Of a DNA stretch of 64,000 bases, positions 15,401-28,600 are shown piece after piece (the first letter of the stretch is position 1; each line of letters opens with the position of its first letter). A program made the translations under genes and the position numbers. The notes below the pieces were generated by a model. That model made no database searches, was not told the DNA's origin, and worked only from the letters and a program-made list of their open reading frames with translations. The DNA lies in the NCBI RefSeq assembly GCF_963576615.1, contig NC_088714.1:31466643-31530642 (forward strand), read 5' to 3'. The stretch is from Watersipora subatra. Taxonomy: Eukaryota; Bryozoa; Gymnolaemata; Cheilostomatida; Watersiporidae.

Positions 15401-18400
15401 AATGAGAATTTAGTTCAATTGAATCATTATGTTTTTAAACTTTTAGCGAGTGAATGGCATCATTTTGCATATACTATATACACAATTTGCAGAAAATATT
15501 TTCAAGTGATTTAAAATTATAGCAGAGTTAAATATGAACCACCCAATGATTGAGCGCTTTTCCTTAGTAATTACAAAATCTATGTATTTTGTGCTCTAGT
15601 AGCAGTAGATCTTGGACATCATTAATTTATTTTTGATAGTCCATACCTGCGTTTATAAAAAAGATAAACAGTAAAATTCTCTCATAGTTAACTTCTGAAA
15701 ATACCAAAATTTTTCGATAAAAAATTAGGAATATGATTTTCGAGCTATGTAGTATATGCTTTATCATATTGTTGTAATGTCTGCCGAACCATAACCATAT
15801 CAAGATTTTTGGGTTTAAAATACTTGATCAAGGTTTTTTGTATCAACTTTTGCTGAATTTGGCAGAAAGATTCCTGGCTATAACTTTGTACTTATGAAAT
15901 GATTAAAAAAATTTTTTAGCATAGAAAGCACTTGGTGAATAATCAGCTCATGTTGAGTTGTCATTATAAATTCATCAATTCAACTAGAGACAATTACAGT
16001 CGCTTGCATATTTAATTTATATCATATATTTATATTTGTGATGATACAGAGTGACTATTGCAAGAATTTCTCAACATGCGTAACACGTTTTTACTGAAAT
16101 TACATTTGCTTTTTTCATGATATAATGGAGGTGCTAGGAATCACTATGAGGTTTTAGCTTTTAATGCACTTGGAAAAAAGATATTTTGCTGTTTTTTAGC
16201 TCAGGCTGTCTTTTAAGAAGGTTTCTTTATTAATTAATTCTTGATTACATAGCAGTTTTATTTGCATAGAGTATGCAGTCACGATGAGACAAAAGACATG
16301 GAGAACTTAAACTGTACGAGAGCTAGTAATTGCTCTACTGGGTGTTTAAACATCATCTACTATGTTGACTGCTTGACTCTGACTATAACAAGCAACATAA
16401 CAGGTCAATTGGAGAGCTATGTGAGTAATGTTATAGTTACTAGTTAATTCGCTGTGTTATTACATACATAATCTGCAAAGTTACATGATAAATAATTCTT
16501 ATGGTTTTCAATTTTTTTCCAACTAACTGTTGAAGAGTTATATAAACTTTGTGTTGCCTTATAAGACTTTGTTCTGGAATATTTTACATTTGGTGTACTC
16601 TACTAAAAAAACTTAAAATAGTAATTTATAAAAATACTCAATAGAAAGTGCTTCATGCCCTATTTTTAAATTATATACTAACTCATAGCTAATACCACCT
16701 AATAGCTATACACTAACTCCTAACTACATACTACCTCATAACTATATACTACCTCATAACTATATACTACCTTATAATTAATTATATACTACCTCATAAC
16801 TATATACTAACTTATGACTGTATGTTATCTCACTAGTAATTTCCTAGTTTTATTCTTATTAATCAAGGTCTGTACACATCTCTAATAATATAATAACTTT
16901 GCATTTGCACATATTAATACTTACAACAAATGCATGTAGTTTATTGATATACCTATTGCTAAACTGAGTCTCTAAGTTGCATACTATGAAGTTCCCAGTC
17001 AGAAACAGATGTTTTCACTGATAATTTTTTAAAACCATTTGTGATTATTTAACAACAAATAACTTATTGATATAAATATTAGATAACTGTTTATACTGTG
17101 TTGCATATAAGACGAATTAGAAAAACTATCAGTTGATATAGTGTTTCTAATTCATCTTGTTGTTTTTTTATTTGGCAGCCATAAAAACAACAATTATGAT
17201 GCTAAAGCACTATTCAAAATTATAAGCAGAGCAACTCCAACAACATTTGCAATCATAGCATAGATATGTTGATGGAACTAGTTGCCTACCAGCAGACATT
17301 TCTGACAGGCCACAAGTTATTTCTTTTTCAAACTAAAACTTTCTCATGTTTTAATTAATACTAATAGCAGTATTTAATACATAATATGTAATAATGTGTA
17401 ATTAACATCGCGGGTAATTAACATATCGTGTAACTAGCATAGTGTGTAATTAACATATCGTGTAACTAGCATAGTGTGTAATTAACACATTGAGTAATTA
17501 ACATACATGTAGGGTGTAATTAACATATGGTGTACTTAGCATAGGAGGTTGTTAACATTGGGTATTATTATTAGCATAGAGTGTAATCAATATAGGGTGT
17601 TATTAACACGGGGTGTCGATAAAATCGGGTGTTATTAACACAGCTATTAGCTGCAACTCAAAATATTTGTACACTTTTTGTTATCCAATATAAATAAGCT
17701 TTCATAATAAGTTATTCGTATTTTTCTAGACACCGAGAGATGAGGAACCTAGAGCGACTGACGTCTGTGAAAGGTATTTTCACATATCTTAAATACTTAA
17801 ATAACCTGGCTTGTTATTGAAGTATTTAAGTTGCTTCAATTGTCTGTTAAGCAACTAGTTGTCTTTTATTGCTAGTTGTCTTTTATTGCATTTGAAAAAG
17901 TTACTATAGCACTAAAAACTAATTCTACTTAGACCAAACACGCAGTGTTTATTAGTTTTAACATGTTCAGTATGTAATTTTCAGATTATTGTAAGACTAA
18001 TCTTTTTTCATAGCAAAATTTTTAAGCAGATTTGATCAAAATAATCAACTTCTAAAAATATTTCTACCTGGCAAACAAAAGCATTGATTCATCAATCAAT
18101 ACTGAGCTATGCAATAAAGTAGAATAGCTCATGTTTTTACAGACCAACAGTTTCTGCTAAGTACTGGCATCGTTTTTATCAATAAAAAGATTACCATTAC
18201 CTTGATTCAAAAAGTCATTACAAATATTTTATAAAAATTATTACAATAGAAAATTTGAAGTCTGTCATCTACATTTTTTGATTATAAAAAAGATTCTGTA
18301 CAATAAGGTTCCACTCTCAGTCATTTTGCTTAGCCTTTTTTTAAAATCATAGAGAAGGTTGCAACGGAAGGTTCAACAAAAATCTAAAGAAAGACATTTC

Positions 18401-19987
18401 AATCTCTACTTCACATAAGTTTGATTAGTTGGGGTGTAATTTTGCAGTTCATGTGAACAATACAGCAATTATCAGCGAAGTGGTTGTCCTGAGACTACTA
18501 CCTCAACATCAACCTCGACACCGACCTTGACTTCAACCAGTGCTTCAACCTCTGCTACCATCCCTTCGATACCAACTACTTCCGCTGCATCATCAGCAAT
18601 AACAACGACTATGAAGTTATCGTCTTCAACAAGTCAGACAGAAAGTACAACGATTCCACCATCTTCAGCGACTTCAAACCCTTTGACATCTTCAACTCCA
18701 GGAGCGGTTTCAACGACAACAACATCAAGTACGACCTTGACTAGCACCACACCTACGTCAACCTCTACTACTACTTTGCCACCTGAGTACTTCAGTTGCA
18801 ACTGTGCTGATGGAACTGTATACAGCGTTAGTGAGCAGAGCCGAGAATTGCAGGTAAACTCTGGGTGTAAACTCTCTGTTAGTCATCAATGTACTAACTA
18901 TTTGTCTCCAATTTTAAGCAGGTTTTGTAGCAATATTATATACAATATTATATATATACATGAGAGAATGTTATGTACACATGAGAGAATGTTATGTACA
19001 CATGAGAGAATGTTAAGACTACTGAACCAACCATAGTTATATCCTCCCTAACAATACAAAAAGTTTGCTTGTTGTTATCATTGTATTCGTATTAAATATA
19101 GTATGTTGTCTGAATAGCCTTATAAAAACATAAACAAACTTGTGAGTTATTTAGCAATTTTTGTACGTGTGATTGCGTCTCGCTCCCCCAAGCCACTTTA
19201 CTTTCACCAAATGTCTTTTTACCGAAATAATGAGCTCTCAGTTTTGATTCCTACCTTCAACATTTAACAACAGGGATTCAAATGATGTACCTTTTGTATG
19301 TAGGCAGTTAATTTTTATAGATTAGTTTTACTCAATTTGTCTCATAGTACACCAACATTAATTTTGGGGTATTTTTTGCTTAAAGATCTCCTCTCTATTG
19401 CGCAATATTTATGGTGCAGTAACTTACCAGCTGTTTCACGTGTAAACAATCTTTCTTGTAAGTAATACTTTCAGATTCTAATTATTTTTTGTTTTGTTGG
19501 TGTCGAAAATTAATGACTCATTAAAATTAAAATTAATGTTCTGCTAGAATTGAAGAATAAAGTTGATAGCAGCATAGTGTTTCCAATTGGCTGAGGAAAT
19601 TAAAAAAAGTTTTATTACACATTTATGAGAAGCTAGCCAAACGCTCGATGTTGCACGGGTATTAGAATGATTACCTAATTGATGTGAGTAGCTAGTGGAA
19701 AGCTAGATTTTTACTAAAATCTTTACTAAAACAATGACCTCAACTTGGGCCGGCTCAACAATCGTTCAGGAAACAATCAGCAAGCGCTTTAGGCACGTGT
19801 ATCTTAACTAATGTAATGACTATTTGCTCATATGAATCCATTGTATTCCGTGTAGCTTAATTTAATGGTTAAGTTCGCTGCTTCTAGATCTGAAGGTCTC
19901 GAGATCAAAACCGGTGCCATGCAAATTTTTTAATTGCTAGGTTTTAATTGCTATAACTGGACACAATTTTTAACAAAAAGACAAACA

Positions 19988-20037
<50 letters not shown>

Positions 20038-23000
20038 TTGGTTGAGAGAATCGGACTGCACTAAACATAAGTTTCAATAGAAAGAAACTGGTTTCCCAAA
20101 ATCTGTCAGCTTCAGTTTCAGCTAATAGTAAGCCCAGTGATGTCCAGGATTATTTTGATTCCAATCAGATAGACTTTAGGCTGGTGTTTAAGAAACTGAG
20201 TCTTGGAAACCAGATGAAGTTTTAAAACTAAATAATTTTGGTAACCTACAAAAGGCAAGAAGCGTGTGTATGTAAAGTTTGAATATAATCTTACAAAATA
20301 TGTGAAAAAGAGCAGCGTTTTCACCTGCACACACAATCACAAAGTGGAATTTGTTATCAGTTCTAATATATATAAAGAAAATTGGAAAAATAATGAAGTG
20401 ATTCCTCTCACTGTTGTAGCACCATAATTTTGATGGCTACTTTGGTATCAATTTTCTGTTTAGGAAGGAGTTAACTGTGTGAGCTCTTGTCCTATGTGGT
20501 CAGAATGGACAGAATACTGCTTCTGTGGTGCGCAGCCAGTCCTTGAGTTTGCGAGAACTTGCATAGAGGGTAGGAATGATGAAGGATACATACTGGAGCT
20601 GCCATCTATTTGTGAGTAAAAATTCTGAAATTTTGTCTGCCAACACATCGGTGTTGTTTCTGGCATTTATGTGGCCATTTTTCTTTGTTTTATTCTGAAT
20701 GATTCACATTTTTTTCTTGTCATCACTCAATTATCTGAGACTTCAATAAAAGTGGAGGATGAATGTTTGAATGCTTTGCAAGTTTTTTATCCTGAAAGTT
20801 TGGTTGCAATTGGCAATATGGTTTTTAAAAGACATTTATAACCTGAACATTGTACGTAAGAGCCTTTCGCAGGTGGACATACCACGGCACTTATTTATTA
20901 ATACTAGTTGAATGCCCGACGGTGCACGGGCAATAAAAAAAGTCTTTGCATAAAAAATTTATTTTTAATTGGCTAAGATTTTTTACCCAATGAACTTTGA
21001 GTACCAACGTTAGCTAGTCTCAATTTTTACTACAATAAGAGCCGTTTTTATCCCTCTGAAGCCAGCAATATGACAAAAGACTGTGCCATGATCTCTCACG
21101 TAATCATGATCTTCAAGCGTCCTAGCTGAAGCTTTTTTAACCAATCAGCATTAAAGATTGGCAGGTGTAATAAGTATGTGCACAGCTAACCTATAGTATG
21201 ACAAGTAGGCAATGTGGTGTAGTGAATGGACATGCCTATCTGCAGAACCAGAGTTCTAAGTTTAATAGCAGTACGAAGTACTGCTATTGAACTTAGAACA
21301 TTATTTGTTCATTCCTAAAACATCATCGCTATAACTGGGCATATGAATGATGGACAGACAGACATGTGAGATTTCAGAAAAAAATAATTGAATTTAGTTT
21401 GACAATGCTAGTAAATAGAAGCAGCTTTCTATACACCTGGCTCGCGGTTGGTTGGCATAATTTACTCATTAAAAATGGAGAATTTAACACATTAACACCC
21501 GCTCTAAAACATAACAAGTTATTCATCTATGTTGTGATCTATGTTGTGATCTATGTTGTGATCTATGTTGTGATCTATGTTGTGATCTATGTTGTGATCT
21601 ATGTTGTGATCTATGTTGTGATCTATGTTGTACAGGTATGAATATAAGTAGGCTGCTCGGGCTAGAATTGTTGAAACACTTAAAACTGAGTAATAACCGC
21701 TATCAGTTTATTATATTCATCAATATTGCAGCCTAAGATACTACAGTAGTCCCTCACTCTTCGGGTGAATTGGAACCAGCCCCTCAATCTTCGTGGTTAA
21801 TTTGGACTAGCCTCTCACTCTTCGAGGTTAATTGGGACCAGCCCCTCACTCTCCGTGATTAATTGGGACCAGCCCCTCACTCTCCGTGATTAATTGGGAC
21901 CAGCCCCTCGCTTTCTGTGATTAATTGGGACCAGCCCCTTGCTCTCCGTGATTAATTGGGACCAGTCCCTCGCTTTCTGTGATTAATTGGGACCAGCCCC
22001 TCACTCTTCAGAGTTAATTGGGACCAGCCCCTCACTCTTCGGAGGTAATTGGGACCAGCCCCTCACTCTTCGGAGGTAATTGGGACCAGCCCCTCACTCT
22101 TTGTGGTTAATTGGGATCAGCCCCTTACCCTTCGAGGTTAATTAGGACCAGCCCCTCACTCTTCAGAGTTAATTGGGATCAGTCCCTTACCCTTCGAGGT
22201 TAATTGGGATCAGCCGCCCCCACTCTCTTAGGTTAATTGGCACCAGCCCTTCACTCTTCGTGGTTAATTGGGACTAGCCTCCCACTCTTCAGAGTTAATT
22301 GGCACCAGCCCTTCACTCTTCGTGATTAATTGGGACCAACCTCTCACTCTTCTGAGTTAATTGGCACTAACGCCTCCGCGAAAAATGAACATCAGCAAAA
22401 TAGAAACTGATGAACTCTTATCTAATGATGTCATTTTTTCATTAATCGTAGGCCATTCCCTTTTTTTCTAAAATCATCAGGCAATTTATACAATCATGGA
22501 CATTCAAGAGGCATGATGAAGAGTGTCACAAGCACTCTACACATGGACATTCATGAGGCATGATGAAGGGTGTCACAAGCACTCTACAACTTTAAACTTT
22601 ACAGAATGGAACAAGAAAAAAGCGAACCGCGGCATTCGCTAACACAATGATGCTCGCGGAAAGATCGCACTGAACCAGAGTATAAGAGAGATTTATGTAT
22701 TTAATGTATTCTAGTTTTTTTTATTGAGTTGTAGTTTGTTTTAAAATTGTAATGAATAATTTTTACTCCCCGAGATACTGAAGCCACAAAAGCTTAAGCG
22801 TGAAGTAGTGAGGAATTGCTGCAATTATCAATATTATCAATAGCGAATTGGTAAAAATATCTCAAGTTTTAAAAGATTTTTTAAAATATTTAGACTGGCA
22901 CTGATTCAGATCCTTAGTTTCTATCAATAAATAAATCAATACCTAATGTCCAAATCAATAAATATATTGATACATAATGTCGATATCGATAAATAAATTG

Positions 23001-25625
23001 ATACCTCATGTCCATATTGACAATTAAATCGATACATAATCTCCAAATCAATAAATATATTAATACATCATGTTCATATCGATAATTAAATTGATACGTA
23101 ATGTCGATATCGATAGAAATTTGAGGGATTTTTAGTAGCGTTATTCTCTTTATGCCAATACATAGCAGTTCCTACAAAGACCAGTTTGCTCATAACAGAA
23201 CACTACTGCAACATTAAACTTTTGTCATGTTGTTGCAGGTGATTTAGAGCTTGTGGAGAATGACGTGACAAATGTGACTTGTGATTGCCCACACAAGAAG
23301 TATGTGGATGAGTGTGACTGCAACTACGAGTACGGAAGACGTGGATATGAGTGTATTCATGGTCACCCAAATCCACTCGAAGGAGTGTGCTCTGAGAATG
23401 ACATTCAGCCTTACCAATGCAAAGAACAATGCAGCAGGTATTATTAATCCAACTGTTCTGGCGGGGTTTAAACATGAACGCGCACAAAATTTTAGTATAT
23501 TTTATCAGAAAGTATCGGTATTTTTTATCCTTTGCAATAGTTTTTGATGTTTGAGGTGATCTGACGGCCAGATTATTTTAAGATTGAAATCAATACATTT
23601 TTATCGTGGTTTAAATGCTTGGGGATAAATACGGGCCGAAATGACGTTACTAGTTGCTCATCCGCCTGTGTCTCATTATTGATGTCAACAATCGCATTCC
23701 AGTTGCAGCGTTGTGTGTCTCTATTCTGTCGGTCTTCTTGCAGCAAAAGTGTGATCATATCTAAACTTTTTAATGGCAATCAAGTTTTATCAATTTAATT
23801 TTGAAACACCTTAAAAAACAAATCATCTCAACAACAAAAATAGTCACATATGATAAAAAAAAAACTGATACTCTCTGATAAAATCTACTAAAATTTTGTG
23901 TGCGTTCATCTTTAGACATGAAATGGCGCAGATAAAACATACCGTTACGTGGTATAGTACAAATGGTATCAAATGTTTTAATCTTATTTAACATTAATAG
24001 CTTACTCCTAGCTGAAAAATTAAAACTATTGCACACCGGTGCCCTTCAGCTTTGGTGACAGTAGTGCCCATTTAGGCAGACTGACCATTAATAACCCATA
24101 ATAAAAAACTGGACTTTTGATCAACAAAATTAATGCTGAAAACACGACATTACATCATTGCATCAACAGCAGGCTAAAGTTTATAACTTGCAATGCAGCA
24201 TTCCATAACAATAAGAACAGGTTGATAAATTCCCTAAAAACCCATGCGCACTATCGCTCAAAGGTTCAATAGTGGTTTGCATCATGTAATATTGTCCTTT
24301 TTACTAACATAGCTACTGATCTGCTAGTTTGAGTGACAGAACCTCTGGTTGGTTCAGGGCGCCACCCCTAAACCATGCAGCCACCTTGCCATGTTTCATA
24401 ATAACTGTGTATATAATTAATACACATCATGATCTCCCACTGTGCACTCGACTTTTTAAGTGCTAGCCTGTGTATTTTAAAATTTGTAACCAATAACTGG
24501 ATGTATGACGACATACAAACACTTGATTTTATATATATATAAATAGATTAATATAAATAGTTCAATACCACATTAAATATCACTTCCTAGACTCACATTA
24601 CAGTTGCCATTAATAAATATTTATTGTTCATATTTTATAAAATATTTATTATTAGTTTTTAAAATGTTAGGTAATCAAGAATTTAACAAGTCACAAGAAG
24701 AGCTACTAATTCTTGTTCATGGCAACCATGAAAAACAGATTATAATTTGAGTTCATGTACAATTTCATATCATTTTTTATCTACGTTTAGCTATGGAAGC
24801 TGGGCGGAGTGGAGTGAGTGTGGACCGTGTGGTATCGGTAACCTCGAAGGTGTCCACAGCAGAAGCAGAAACTGCAGTTTAGCCAAATCGGCAGCCGACA
24901 TAGACTTCGGAGGCACCCAAGAGTGTAATGACACGCAACATGTTGAAGAGTCATGTGACTGCGGTTACAGCTGGTCTGAATGGGGGCTTTGTGATTGCAG
25001 AACTGGAGAAAGAGAGAGAAATAGGTGAGTACACTACGTTACTGACCTAACTTGTATATTGTTGAATTTGAAATATACCTACCTATGTTCAACTAGTTAT
25101 AGTAGAGAAGGTCATGCGAGCGATGTGAAATCATTCTGCTTTACTGCATATTGGGATCTGTAAGTTTCAAAAAAGCTTATCAGAAGTTAAGTACCCATGT
25201 GAGAAACCACAATATTTTAATCCAGAGTTGTGCCCTCATGGAATACTAATAATAATTCGGTGTATGCGTGCGTGACTTATCGCGCAGGTCAATTACTAAA
25301 GATAATGCTTGCGTGCCTAAAATATGTTGCAAAGTGACTACTGTGTTATATCAAATCTCTGGTTGTTAAATATGTTACAAAATGGCTTCAAATATCGATG
25401 GTTAACTGTTAATGACTTGTTATCAAACATATTATAATATTTAAAATGCCCTGCTAAAGTGAATCTTTCATCACTGTCTTTGACGATTAGTTATGTAAAT
25501 GGAGAATATGATGTGTATTATTAACCTCTTTACTAAAAAAGGTATTCACTAAATTTATTATCTACATATATGGATTAAAGATAAACGTAATTAAATTACT
25601 CAGATTTAAGTTCATAAGGTATTTT

Positions 25626-25662
<37 letters not shown>

Positions 25663-28600
25663 CGATATATCTATATATATAATTCTCAAGATTTGTCTGT
25701 CTGTCGTTTGTCTGTCCAGTTATAGCGATAAAGTTTCAGCAACAAAAAATCGCTTTTGTAGTGGATTAGAACTTAAGACATTAAAACTCGCAAGTCAACA
25801 AGCAAGCGGGCATAATCACAGGGCAGAACAGTTCTTATCATTTCCATTGTTCTTATCATATCCTGTATATCCTTTTCGCAATTGCACACTCCAAATGTGC
25901 AATTACTTATTCATTAATCTATTATCAATTTATTAATTAATATTACCTTTTGTGTTTGTTTTTTGTTAATTTTTTAAAGCTAGTTTTTACCATTACTTGT
26001 TTTTTTATTTTGTAATTTTTAAATGTGCCATTTCAGTTTCAAATTACAATCATGTTTTTGGTTTACATAAATCTGTAAAAGCTAAATACATGTCATGGGC
26101 AATTGTATTACCTAGAGTTGAAATAGCCTCTACATTCTTTTCCCGTTCGGTCAGAGAAAGTACATGTATCAGACAAAGTACGTTTGATTTTTTTTGTGTT
26201 TGTCTCCTTTTTACCTTTGTACCAATATCAAGAGGTACCAGTATTGTTCATCAAAAGTTTGAATACAACGAGCTTCTGCTGCAACAGTAACCTTTTTATA
26301 TACACACTTTTCTAAGTAATAATTATTATTCTTAACTCAACATATTTATTACTTTTATTTTGTTATACCAGTTTTAAATATTTTTATTTGTCAAATCATT
26401 TTTCATTGCAATCATTGTAGACAAGCAGACTATCTAACCATTACTTGCTAATTATTTCACATTTAAACGCCTTTACTGTTGTTTTACTTTTCTCCTAATT
26501 TATTTGAATTGCACAAAACACTTTTCTCATGGTATGAAGTTTAAAATTTAAAGTGGTAAATTTTGTATATGTTAAATAAAAATAAACTTTCTGTTGAAAG
26601 ACCTATGTATCACTCGAGCAACACTGGGCACTCATCTAGTTAGTCCCTTATATATACAGTATATACATGTACACTGTATATATACTGTATACACACAGTA
26701 TATATATTGTGTATATTGGTACATATAAGGTATACATACAGTATATATACAGTGTATACATACAATATATGTGCAGTATAAATACAGTATATATACAGTA
26801 TATAATATGCAGTATATAGATGCAGTATATATACTGTATGTATATACTGTATATGCATAGTTTATACATATATGTATATGTATGTATAACTAACTAACCC
26901 TTAATTTTGCACAGATGCTGGGATAACTATCCTCTAGATGATACTACAGTCACCGTGGCGACTGCTGAAACGCCAACTACCTTTTTAGCCCAAGACCCTG
27001 AAACAGCAAATCCAACAAACTCGGCAGATGCCACGCCTCCAGGTGAGCAGGTTTATTGTATCACTGTCTGGTGACTATGAGTTGAGTTATCTACTGCAGT
27101 GGAGGAGGTAACATGTACATGTAAGTCTTGAATCAATGAGTTTTTGTTTGGTCTCTATAATGGTACTTTTCAGCGAAGGTTTTGCCTATATCTGAGAATA
27201 TCTTACTATTCTGCTCAGAGAAATTTAAAAAAACAGTTCAAGCTGTCCCATGATATTGAGACTATTCCTTATACTCTTTACTCATTTTCAAATACTCTAA
27301 AAATAATTAGTAACTGAAACACTGCCTTTTCCACAATCCATCATATATAATTCAACCCTTTATTTGAGATATTTAAATGAACAACTCTGTGGAGCTATAA
27401 TACCAAACTACACTCGTAATATGTGGCACTCTCAGATTCGCCATGTGTATCCGAGAAGGCTACTTGGGACAAATGTCAAAGAGACATTTATGGTAGAACG
27501 TGACACAGTAGAGAAGCATTTGTTTAGTTCTAAGTACAACCATAAATTTGGCGTTGTCTTTCTTACATAGCGTTTAGTAATATGTGACCATAGATATAGT
27601 AAACCCTAGATATGCGAATAATCAAAACAAGTGAGGCCTATAATTAGCATGACACAACGTCATGGTGATGTGTAAAGCGAATCAGCTGATCTACGAACTC
27701 CTATTGATTTAACACTAAAAACTGCTCAATTTTTCCATAGTTTGTGCATGTGAGACTGCATATTTTATTGATAACATATAAAACTGACTTTGAATGAGAA
27801 AGGCAAGAATCTTACACACATGGTAATGGATAATACCAATGATTTAGAAGGTTCTATATCATTGATAATACAAAGAGTGACCAAATAGAAATTAAACTAA
27901 TAACAAACTAATGAATCAAATGAGATATAAAGCAGTTATCTGCGGATGGCATTCTTCAAATTCTTCATGACATCTGTCAAAAAGCCAGGCTGGCACTCTA
28001 CTGTTTCAAACCATGATCGGATAGCGCATGAATTGGCAATGTAAAGTGTCCGCAGGTATTCATAAGCCTTGGGAGATTAATAGAACAATGTTATGGCAAA
28101 CTCTTTTACCTTTTTGCTGTAAGTCTTTTTAGTCTTACTAGCTTTGTTTATGGTTTCATTTGACAATAATTCTCCTAGACATCCATCCATCGGTGTAAGC
28201 TCTATATTGTCAAGTTTATTGCCCTTTTTCAGTATTGTAATCAAATTATTTTGAATCCTATTCCTCTGCTCTAATCGACGGACTCTCTGCTGTAGAGTTT
28301 TGATTCTTCTTTTTAATATTGAGAAACATACGCGTGACAGCAGGTTGTTTAGGTCTACCACCATGTCAGCAGCTCGTAGTCAAGGCTGTAGGTGTGTCCT
28401 GATTGTCAGAAGCTGCAGGTTGCTCATCATCATGAACAGTAGTATCACCAAGTATAGTATTTTCAGGGTCAGGTATTTTGGTGCTGGCTGCTGTCTGAGA
28501 TGTTCTTCCACATTTCGGCAGGCTTTTTCTTCTTATGGCTGGTGTCCGTCTTTTTACAGCTTTGGCTGAAGGTAGGTTGGATAAGCTGTAAATATTGTAG

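Noticed and set aside
26640-26869. Tyr/Ile-rich minus-strand frames
   Set aside because: Composition of a TATACAG low-complexity array.
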